A stretch of DNA of 64,000 nt from Takifugu bimaculatus. Its lineage: Eukaryota > Chordata > Actinopteri > Tetraodontiformes > Tetraodontidae. Position numbers and translations under genes: made by a program. Shown here piece by piece: positions 26,401 to 36,056 of this stretch (position 1 is its first letter; each line of letters starts with the position of its first letter). The notes beneath the pieces were generated by a model. The model saw only the letters and a program-made list of their open reading frames with translations, was not told the DNA's origin and did no database searches. Where the stretch lies: NCBI GenBank assembly GCA_004026145.2, contig CP034980.1, positions 14,234,064 to 14,298,063 on the forward strand. The letters are read 5' to 3'.

Positions 26401-29400
26401 GCCAGTGGTTAACTCAGGACTTGCTTAAATGAAGGTTCAATAAATGTTCCCACTAGTGTAAAAAGATACTATGCATATGATTTTGGAGGAGGATGAGTGG
26501 CTATGAATAATTGACATTAATTGAAATTATATGAGACACTACTCCATATAATGCCAGATATAAATATAGAAAAACCCTATAAATAAATTGGAACAGTGAT
26601 AAACTGAATAATCCCTTTTTTGCCACACTGCATGATGAGTTTAATCGTTTTAATTCTGGGAGGTTTCTCCACATAATCGGATCAAGGCAGATGTTTCAAA
26701 CTGAGTCTGGCTTCGCAGTATACGAAAGCTGCACTTTCAGACCTTGTAAGAGTCACTAAAAGTCCAGGTTGCGAGTTCACGTTGAGTTAAAGATTTCGCC
26801 GGAACTGTTGTAGTTCTGTGTGGGAGGAGAAGCAGTGAGCCAGCAGCTGTAGCTATGGTGAGTGCAGGCTCAGAGGATATTACAGAAGTGTGGGAGGTGG
26901 GGATTATTCGTCAGGGGAGGGGGGAGGTGGGGGTCCTTCAAGATGCCCTTCTCTCTCACCCGGCAACCACTCGCCCCCTCCCTGTGTTGCCTTCGTGGTC
27001 GGTGACTCACCCTCTTATTTTTCAGTCTGCGCCTAGGTTTTTTTTCTGGTCCCTCTCATTGGTTTTTCTGGTCACCCACTCAGGTGGGCAAACCCGTCAG
27101 AATCCCAGGGAGGCGGGGGCGGGGGGGGGTGAAAAACGGAGAGAGTCGCTGCTCTAAGCTCCTGATTTTGCAGAAAAAGGGGAGATTAGCCTCAAAGTCT
27201 GCAACTCTTCCCTCCTGTCCCCGGTGCACCGCTCCTTCCCTTCTGCTTCTCTTTGTTGTGTCATTGGTCTTCAACCCCCCCCTCACAAAAAAACCCCCTC
27301 CACAGCAGTGAGTCACTACCTATATTGTTTCCTCAGTAACAAGAGGATTGATCAGTGCCACTCACAGAGCCTCTCTTGTCTGACTTCGATCACTATAATG
27401 CAGAGGCTTTTCTTGAGTGTGGGGGGGGGGGAGGATAATTGAGGAGGGGGTTACTCCACAGACCTCTGACTAATCTAGGAAATGGAGGCAGTGGGCCAAC
27501 TTGATGGGGTGAAAGCTATTGTTGCTGTTTTCTATAGGGCCTCTTTTTTTGGAGGTTCCGGTAAGAGTTGCAGCATCACTTGAATGTGTTTCTGGTAACT
27601 GAATTTTTGGATGTACAATATAAGTCAGCCACCATGGTTTGACTTAGAGAGCACTGGATTACTATAATCAAGAGAAGCGCTCTCATTAATATATTAAAAT
27701 CCAGGTACTTCAGGTGTTTTACAACGCAGCACCTTAAGTGGCACGTTGGTGCTGTGGTTAGCAGTACAGGTCTGGTCCTGGTCTGGGTCTGCGTGGAGGT
27801 CGCATGTTCGTCCTGTACTTGTCTCAGCTGTTCCTGGTGCAGTATTTGATCCTCCTCAGTCCACAACCAAAGTACTTGGGTGAAAACAAATTCAGGGTAT
27901 CTAAACTCCAGCACACCCCCATTACGATTAGATCATTGGTAATAGATGGATGAAAGATAGAAAAATGGCATTGCCAGCTCTTAGTTTTTGGTTTTAAGGC
28001 TCTCCTCCACAGCTGTGGAACATAGCTGAACATTGACGTTATCTTTTTCTTCACACTGGGGGTGGTAGGTTGATAAACAGTTACTGTGTCAAGGTTCAGT
28101 TTGGCCTTCAGCAGAAGATGGGGGATGCTTGTTTTTTTTATAATAATCACAGTGTAATTGTCATTTATATAATTGTCAGTTATATAATCTCATACGTACA
28201 TAATCGTTTTTTTTTTTTTGTCTCACCCATTTTGTCGCAATGCTGTTTAGAGAATATGTCCCAGTAATGTATTTACCATGCCCACTGGGGTCCTAGTTTA
28301 CACTTGAAGCAGTACCAATGATGGCAAAATGAACAGAAGAAAATGGTACTACGTTTATACATAAAATTACATGTTACATTATTTTTCAGGCTCCGTCTCC
28401 ACCAGATCTGGTTATATTGCCCAATCAGAACAGCCCAGATGAGAGTGCAAGTGATAGAACGAGCCAGTCCTTGTCAAACAGGGCAAACAACTCACGCTGG
28501 TCTACTCTGTCCTGGGATGTGCCGTCAGACCTTCTCTCTCCTTCAACGCCAGAATCCGGTGGTACAAACCATATAGACAGTGACTCCAGACCTAGTTCAG
28601 GTATGCACGTAAATACCCCATTACCCCCAACACTAAACACTAGTTTACGGCACTTAGTTTGGAGCCTTCTGATAGTTTAAAGCCTTCTGATAAAAGCCCT
28701 TGTGCAAGAAGAGCCTGACTAAACATTAACCGTTGACTTTTGTGTACTTCACTGTGTGCTTTTCTCACTCTGTGAGTCAACATTTAAGCCTGGGTTGCCA
28801 AATTCTTATTCACAATCTTTCAAACCCTGATTAATCTCCACACACAAGTCAACTTTGACATTCCTCCCCCTCTGCTCTTGCATACCTTCTGTCTTTCTGT
28901 AGGAGTGTATAAGCATTTTATCACAGATATGATGCAAGACCTGTGTGCTGATTCCCCCCTCCCCCCTCTCTTAAAGGGTTCTATTCAGTAAGTGGGAGCT
29001 CGCTGTCAGACTCTAGCTACTCAGTGTCCAGTGATGCGGCTCTTGCTGGAGCAGCGCCGCTAACCAGAGCTCCAAAGCTGTGGGAGCAGATTGTGCTGTC
29101 TGCTGACAACCCTGACATCCTCTGGACAGAAGGTGCAGTGCAGCAGCAGCAGCAGCAGCAGCAGCAGCACCAGGAGCAGCAACAGGAGCAGCAAGAGCAG
29201 CAGCAGCCTGTACAGCAGAGCAGAGCCCAGGAAGGTGGCGAGACAACAGCAGAGACACCAGTTCCAGGTGAGCTAGTGCAGTCAAATTCTCCGTATCACC
29301 CAAATCTCTTTAACCATGCAGACAATACACTTCCTGTATAATCACGGAATTAATATGTTTCCTTTAAAACATCTTTTTGCAGCCCAAAGTGACCTTGAAG

Positions 29401-31873
29401 CAACGGGTCTCAGTTTTCTCTCTGATCTCTGCTCAGGAGTAGGGGACTCTCTCATTTCCTCCTTCCTTCCTATTCTTGATCCCTCCTCCTCTTCCTCTAT
29501 CCATCCAAAACCCCAGCTGGACCCGCGCTACTGCATGGACTTGGTGTCTCGTCGGACCAAAGAAGTGTACTCCTACCCCAGCCCGCTGCATGCCGTTGCC
29601 CTTCAGAGCCCTCTCTTCAACTTCCTGAATCAGGAGCAATCAGGCTCTCAGAGTCCTGAAGTAGCGCAATCAGACGAAATACTAGAGCCCATTGTTGCCC
29701 CACCTCTGCATGTCCAGTCTCAACAGCCCCCTTCCTTCACACATCTGGAACAGTACATCACTAGACTGGCTCGCCAGTACCACAGTCGTGTAAGCTCCTC
29801 CACCTCCGATCTCAGTGCGGGTGCCACAGCACCGGTAACACACAGAGGCTTCAGTAGTCAAGGCAAGAATCACGGTTCCACCCAGTCCCTCTCTGCCTTT
29901 GAAAGCCGTAATACATTCAGCATCACCCCTTGCAAGTCATTGCTGGGTAACTCTGCCAGAGTTAGCCTTAGTGCTGCTGGTAAAAAAGCCACAAGGAATT
30001 CCATCAACCTGGGTAACCTTCCTTCAGCCACTGGAGAGGACTTAAACATAAATCTTCACCTCAACCTCAACCTCAACCTGAGTCCTGGTTCAATTTCTGC
30101 CCAGGCTGCGTTGGACAATCCCAAAAAGGAAAGTTACACTTTGAAGACAGATGTTGCTACAGCTTCTGCTACGTCGTTCCCCTCTACTACACCCACCCCA
30201 GCACTGAGAACACGGCCTCGCATTTCAACATGTCCAAGCAACCTGAGCCATCGTAGTTCTCTAGAGGTAACCTCAGGGTCTGGATCCTGTCCCGGATTTG
30301 GGTCATCCTCTGCCTTCTCCCGTTCATTAGACTGGAGCAACAGTGCCCCACCGGAGACTGGACCACCTGTGCTTGCAGCAAAGTCTGGCTCAACTCCTGG
30401 GTCTCAACGCAGCAGTTTGATCAAAGAGTCCAACCCCAAACTAAGCGAAGACTCAAACATAGTAGAGGAAATCTCGCGCCTCTCTGGTCTTTCTAGGGAC
30501 TGTTGTCATTGGACTCATGGAGCAAGGTGTGGAGCTGGATATCGACTGCTTCCAAACAGATATTGCAGGTGAGGTAAGGGGTCACAGTAAAACTTATTTG
30601 ACAACAGACTACTGAGCAGTCAGCTGACTATATGAGACTAAATGATCTGACTCCCCAGAGACCCATACAGCTGTCTCTCAGTGTCACTCATTCTCCGCAG
30701 TCTCAGTCCAGCCTCACCCCCCCACTGTCACACTCCAGCAGTCCCATGCACCCCTACCAGTCCATCCATGTTCCTTCTTCCCAGTATGCCTCACACTGCA
30801 ATTACCAGCAGATCCCATCATCCTCAGACCTTCCCTCTTCTACAGCGTCATCTCCAGCCTCTCATCCCAACCGGAGGAGCCATTCCCCTCCCCGCCCTCT
30901 CCAACCATCCCCTCTAGGGTCCACCCCACTCTCAGTTTTCCGGCGGGATGCCCCCTTTCAGTGCTCCTTGCCTCGCACAAATACAAGAAGCTCTCCTTTT
31001 GACCACGGTGGCCTCCACCCAAGGGGTGGATCGCTCCGACAGAGTGGGGCAAGTCCCGAGGGCAGTGGTGGGTGGAAAAGGACAGAAGGTGAGGGTCTTT
31101 ACAGAGGAAAACATGCCTCCCACAAGTTGATCAGGGCAGCCACAGTGAGCAGTTATGCCAAGAGAGAGAACTATAACTCCATTTGGGGTGAGGAGCAGGA
31201 ACCATCAACAGTTCAGACACCCAAGAAAAACAACAAAATCTGGAAAGGTTTTGAAGCACGCCTCTGGGGCAAAGACTCAGAAAGTGATAAGGAAGAAATG
31301 GACAGAGCTGAGTACGGCTACAGTCGCAGGAGGAACAGTGTTGGAAGCTGGAGGAAGGAGCACCAGAGGCTGAAAGCTTCCTCCAGCAGCAATGACCGGA
31401 GGTCAAAATTCCAGAACTCACCCATGTTCTCCAAGAGAAGGGGCAAGGAAGAAGGGGAGAGACGTAGCTCCAGTCTTAAGCTTTCCAGGAGGGCCTTGTT
31501 CAGGAGTGAGTCCCAAGGCCTGCTGGTGCCACGGAACCACAGCGAGGAGACCACAAAGCAGGCACACTGGGTCTCCTCACTAGATGTGGCCCAGGGTGGC
31601 TTGTACGTCAGCAGAGACGAAGCGGTTAGACTGTTGAGCACCAAGGGGGAAGACAAACGCCTGTCCTCTACTGCCAGCCTCTTCAATCTCTCTCGTTCTC
31701 AGAGTCTGGAAGGAAGCTGTCATTCCATTTCCCCTCTTTCATCCCCCTCATTTTCTCCATCTCCTCCTTCACGGATGCCTCTACAACGCTCTCGATCGCT
31801 GAGGGACCTGGGAAGGAAAGTGTTTGGCTCCATGAGGTCCCTAAGTCTCAAACGAAAGCCATCCAAGAAGTGA
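23463..31873 (+). CDS. dact4: Dapper/Dact-family scaffold protein, probable Dact4
   Basis: Dact proteins are scaffolds that bind Dishevelled and modulate Wnt and TGF-beta signalling. Exon 1 (23463-23720) encodes RERL-like IGERLKATLAGVLELEVLRCKQ, cut here as ERLKATLAGVLELEVLR, the family N-terminal helix. A likely 30-nt exon follows at 25371-25400 (EESGLEEETL), then 28390-28600 ending DSRPSSG, 28977-29267 (FYSVSGSSLSDSSYSVSSD) and the large last exon 29383-31873, with DLVSRRTKEVYSYPSPLHAV. The motifs DSRPSSGFY and YPSPLHAV are Dact signatures. The leucine-zipper segment seen in DACT1 was not found. The protein ends RSLSLKRKPSKK, not in the PDZ-binding MTTV of DACT1-3. A polyQ tract lies near residue 210. 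Two apparent frame changes occur at about 30500 and 30574-30607. Position between ehd1 and dpf2 supports Dact4; the symbol is an inference. Confidence 0.75.
25371..25400 (+). other. dact4: Candidate 30-nt microexon of the Dapper gene
   Basis: The acceptor TTTTCCACAG is followed by ten codons reading EESGLEEETL and a GTGTTT donor. Phase is 0 on both sides, compatible with exon 1 and with exon 28390. The peptide resembles the EEKFLEEN segment of DACT1. The donor is weak, so support is moderate. Confidence 0.35.
27735..27830 (+). repeat. Degenerate dispersed-repeat fragment
   Basis: GGCACGTTGGTGCTGTGGTT, then AGCAGTACAGGTC and GTGGAGGTCGCATGTTCGTCC, is a decayed copy of a phrase common in teleost dispersed repeats (gcacggtggtgcagtggttagcactgt, followed by gtggagtttgcatgttc). 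Family not assigned. It lies in an intron of the Dapper gene. Confidence 0.5.
29138..29218 (+). repeat. dact4: CAG repeat encoding polyglutamine in the Dapper gene
   Basis: In frame, the run encodes nine consecutive Gln, His-Gln-Glu, and further Gln/Glu-rich units up to QQPVQQ. It starts with nine perfect CAG codons and continues as interrupted CAG/GAG/CAA, inside the exon 28977-29267. Confidence 0.92.
30574..30607 (+). other. dact4: 34-nt frame-changing segment: ultrashort intron or indel
   Basis: The coding frame before it (ELDIDCFQTDIAGE) joins the following frame (TTEQSADYMRLNDL) in phase 0 only if these 34 bases are skipped. They start GTAAGG and end ACAACAG, the borders of a normal intron. 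Normal teleost introns are rarely below about 60-70 nt, so a one-base insertion in a continuous exon is the rival reading. Confidence 0.4.
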
Positions 31874-33221
31874 TATTTGTAAAATAATCGGAGTTTATAC
31901 ATATATGCTATGTTCAAAACCTCAGAAATCATTGTAATATTCATTCATGGCGGGAAACATCCTAATTTAAATATTTAAACGTCAAAGTTTTATGGTTATT
32001 GTGACAGATAAATTAGTCTCAATAGGCAATAAGACATTCTGCTAGTTCCTTCTTCTACCAGTGTTTTGTTGGGTTATTCCCAACACACTTAGTATCCCGT
32101 TTTGGCTTCTTTTACATTCAGGAAGTGTTTTTGTGAACCGTCACAGACAGTTAGCCCCCTCAGAAACTTGTTATGTGAAAATTTGGACATTTTAAGAGCC
32201 AAATAATTGCACTTTTCTCAACCTTCCCTTACTGACGATGCACTGAGGCGTGTTCCCAGGATCAGGAAGTAAGAACTTATGTATGCAGCATGGTTTGTGA
32301 AGAAATGTGACTGAGGATGAGTGAGAAACAGGTTTAATCTTTACAGATCTGCTGAAGCCACAAACCTTGAGTTTCAGCTATTCCTAGTATCAATACTGTG
32401 TCAAAAACTTTGACATCTTAACACTGTGGTGTACTGGTGTTCTCCGTAGAATAAAGTGCTTCAATATAAACTCTTTAAATTAGCTATAAGCTGCTTCATT
32501 ACATATTGGTTGAAGCATCATGTAACCACCAGTATGAATGTATTTGTCCATTCTGCATGCAGCTCTGTGATTGTTCAGTGATTATACTGTAGCTATTGTA
32601 AGAATGTGATGCTCTTCTTTGTTTATGGGCAATATTGTCTTTGAAGTACAATCATATTTGCCAGATAATGACCAAAACTAAGCAAATATTCTTTAACTTG
32701 ATATTGTGCTCAGGATTTTGAAATAATAAATTACAATAAGGACAACTTAATAAAGAAAAGTATGACAATATTTGCACTGTGCATTACCTTCCTAAATTTC
32801 GTAGCTTTAGAAAATGCCTTTTAGAGCTTTGACATCATTTATTTTAAAAGGAAAAAAGGAACATATAATACAAAATCAACATTCACATGTGTCAGATCTG
32901 CAGTTGCAAAAGCAAAACTCAGAATATTACAATGAATAAGTTTCACTTAAGTGTTGGTTTTTTTTTTTAGGAAAAACAATATTGTGTCTGTTGCTAGGAA
33001 ACCAAATTACATGTTTTCAAGTTTCTATTTTCAGCAGGGACAACCAGCCTTTCTTCGCCATAAAACACTTAATTTGACTAGGGATGATTTAGAATTGTCG
33101 CTCTCCTCATCCACCCACAATGAAGATGCCGGTATTTACTTTCTTCACTTGGCCCGTGAGAAATTATACTACAAGAGTCTCTCAGATTGAGGCTTTTTGT
33201 CTTTGTGGAGCAGTTGGCAGG
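31874..33221. other. 3' UTR of the Dapper gene and convergent gap to ttc9c
   Basis: AT-rich, with no coding signal. AATAAA signals occur near 32724 and 32749 on the + strand, indicating a 3' UTR of about 0.9 kb. The remainder is ttc9c 3' UTR or spacer. Confidence 0.55.
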
Positions 33222-34192
33222 CTAAACTTCACCAGTTTTACTAGACTGGCTTATGGATTCTCCACTTTTAAGGTTGGAGGAAAACATGCCTCTGTACATG
33301 GCTTTTTCTTTTTGCAGGTCCTGGGTCAGCTTTTCTTGAGCCCTCTGCAGGTGCTTCTTTACTTTGGCATCTGTTTAAAAAAAAAAAGCCCATTTACACT
33401 TTTGTTTGCTAGAAAAACATGTCTCAAATTTAATTAAACAGATTTATTCACACCACAAAGAGGCAACAGATCACAAATGTTGTGCTTTATTTGCCACTAG
33501 CCTGCCACTTCAGACACAATTAAAGACTGAGAATGAAACACTGAAAGATTTAGAAACATACAAAGAAAAAACATCTGTTGAAAAAGAGCCAAACATAGTC
33601 TCGTTCATACCATGAGGCTGCTCATTGCAGGCCTTGGTGAGATAGTGTTTGGCGGTCTGTGCATCTCCCAATTCCAAAGCGGCTACTCCTGCCCTATACA
33701 AAGCTTTGACATCATCCGGTCTCCTCATCAGAACCTGGAAGCTGTATTCCCGCACCCGAGCAAAGTCAACGCTCTCTTTCTGCAGTAAACAGGCTGGAAA
33801 AACAAGTGCATACAGGACAATGTGAAATTTTCTGGCCTGGACCACTTCTACACTTTGCAAGGTTGACAATTTTCTCTACCAGCTAAGTTGTTGTAGCAGT
33901 CCACTTGTGTGTTTCTCAGTGCAGCCTCCTGTTCAGGGGTGAGGGGAGGCCTCTCTGGTCCAAATCCTTTCACAGAGGAAAGCACCTCCGAGTCCAGCCC
34001 TCTGAGAACCAATAGTGCACGATGGTACCGACCAATGGCAGAGCGGATGTTTTTGTCTCTATAAAAGGCATTGCCTTCTGTTTTCATTTGAGTTGCCTGC
34101 TCCAGCAAAGCCCAGACCGGTGTGCTGCTACAGTGGCCTTCTGCAGCTGGACTGGGTTCTGCTGCTGCTGCTGCAGCAGGTTGCACATCCAT
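33222..34192 (-). CDS. ttc9c: Tetratricopeptide repeat protein 9C
   Basis: Small TPR protein of the TTC9 family; a precise cellular role is not established, and TPRs typically mediate protein-protein contacts such as chaperone binding. Three exons: 33880-34192, 33611-33793, 33222-33370; 645 nt, 214 aa. Visible are TPR1 (EGNAFYRDKNIRSAIGRYHR), an inserted loop (GPERPPLTPEQEAALRNTQ), TPR2 (DCYNNLAACLLQKESVDFAR) and TPR3 (KALYRAGVAALELGDAQTAK). It is longer than human TTC9C because of an Ala/Pro-rich N-terminus (AAAAAAEPSPAAEG) and a Ser/Lys-rich extension after YRGMF. No frame defects. Converges with the Dapper gene. Human TTC9C is at 11q12.3, close to UBXN1. Confidence 0.9.
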
Positions 34193-34796
34193 GACCTCCT
34201 CTTCAGCTTCAATTACAGCTCAGATAGCTGATGAGATAAATAATAAATCATAATAAACATGCAGCTGTTAACAGCTGAATTAAGAGCAGTTTGAAAACTC
34301 GTATTTTATCTGGAACCTTCATGATCGGGACATTTATTGACAGTAAATTACAAACAACAAATGCTATTTGTACTGATCTCTAGAACAATTAGCACAGCAA
34401 AGTGATTTACACCTTTATTGGAAGCACTCTTATTGTTCGTTTCGAGCAATCTTTATAATCATATCATATATTTGTGAGTATATTTTAGCACTGTTGCGCT
34501 ACGTTTAAGAATTACAACGGTCGTGTTGCTGCGACGGAAAACATGTTGATAATATTCAACTAGTTTTGTTCAGGCGCTTAGCATGGCTGCTAGCATCAGC
34601 TATTCTGCTTTGTCACATTAAGCAACGGTTCACAAATCTTAATATTTATGAAGCAACTCAGAATGTATCTTCCATGTTATTTATTTAATTTATGTTATTC
34701 GTTAATTAAAGAAAAGCAGATGAAATGTTGTATTTTACCAAGCCTTATCAGTTCCCGACGTGCACCCGGTACCAGATCTGCGCCATACCTATTTAT

Positions 34797-34806
34797 GCGC
34801 ATGCGC
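34797..34806. promoter_or_regulatory. NRF1-type palindrome GCGCATGCGC
   Basis: A perfect GCGCATGCGC core, the consensus of nuclear respiratory factor 1, lies about 600 bases upstream of the ttc9c ATG and 54 bases before the ATG at 34860. It may serve a bidirectional promoter. Confidence 0.5.
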
Positions 34807-34859
34807 TACAGTTTTCCCTCTTTTTTACCTGCTTTACGGCAGACAATCCGAATCCTGCT

Positions 34860-34931
34860 ATGGCGACGCCAAACTCTGCCTCATCGCTTTCCGACCGGCC
34901 TCCCTCGGGCCCTGATTCTCGGCGGGCACAA
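34860..34931 (+). CDS. Possible first coding exon of an unidentified gene
   Basis: An ATG in good context (GCTATGG) opens MATPNSASSLSDRPPSGPDS, followed by RRAQ and a possible donor CAA|GTAGGC. It sits just downstream of an NRF1 palindrome, as expected of a promoter-proximal exon. I found no convincing second exon before dpf2 and recognise no family. It could equally be chance in the ttc9c promoter. Confidence 0.2.
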
Positions 34932-36014
34932 GTAGGCGACAGTTTGATCCTGCAAAGCATTTTCAATAAATCCAAAACACTGACGTTACTAGTTTTGTGG
35001 TTATTATACGACAATGTACACGGTCTTATGTTTTCTATGTAGTGTTATTTGTGCCATCTAGATTTTGGTAATGTTTTAACCCTGCAAAATATTTTGCCCT
35101 TTGGCATTATAATACAGTTGAGTAAGGCAAATGTGTTTTTTGTTTGTTCTGTGTGTGTGTGTGTAGACAGTTCGTACATGCCGTGCCAGCACCAATTCTG
35201 ATAAGACATTTGTACCTCTCCATACGAATGTCGCTGGCTGGCATCAACCATACACGGTGCCAGCCACTCTGTCTTTCACTATCCCAAACATACGATGCTA
35301 ACCTTGGATACAAAAGAATCATCTAGCCTGCTTGTCTCTCCAGCATTGCTTTGTCTCTGGGAAGAATGGAAAACAGGATATGTTTGCTGAGAGCTCAGAA
35401 GCTCCTTCTAGACACTAGATGAGAGTAAAGGTCAATTCGACAGTACAACTTAAGAAAAGTAGTAATTTCCCTGTTCACGCTTTGATTGTCAGCTTACTGC
35501 AGAGTGTTTACTTGCTTGTGGTGATGGGAACCCTGTGTAGGTTAAGAGGGGATAATATTTCTGCAGTGGAAAGGCTCCCCCAAAACAGTACCAGCTGATG
35601 TGACACCGTCAGTGGAAACGCGACATAGGCAGGAAGTGGGTCGGAAAGCGAGGACGCAGAATTTTGGCATCGCTATAGCATGATTTGCAAAATGGCAATC
35701 GACAAGTGATGGTCAGGTCATATTGGGATTCTTAGAACTACGTCCAATTGACCTTTAGAACAGAAAAAAATTATCAAGGCTATTCTTTTCCTTCATTGCC
35801 TGTCACGACAGGGTGCACGGAGCATTATCGATATGCATTTACAGGCCTTTGGCTGGTTTGGAAATGCTTCCTGCGGTTTTATAAAAAAAAAAAAATAGAG
35901 TGGGAATTTGTTTACCAAGAGTTCTCTCTCCAACCTATATACTAAGACAATGCAGTGACCAAGTCGAATGAATAAAATGTAGCTCCCGCCTTCAGCCTAT
36001 AGAGGCAGTGTTTA

Positions 36015-36024
36015 GCGCATGCGC
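36015..36024. promoter_or_regulatory. dpf2: NRF1-type palindrome in the dpf2 promoter
   Basis: Perfect GCGCATGCGC about 33 bases upstream of the dpf2 start codon. This is the position expected for a core-promoter site of a broadly expressed gene. Confidence 0.55.
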
Positions 36025-36056
36025 AGTGGCACTTTGCACAACCGCAATAAGCAAAT

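Larger units (their letters stand above)
34193..36056. other. Divergent promoter interval between ttc9c and dpf2
   Basis: No confirmed gene. A possible first exon starts at 34860, listed separately. Perfect NRF1-type palindromes occur at 34797-34806 and 36015-36024. The rest is AT-rich with short meaningless frames. Confidence 0.5.
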
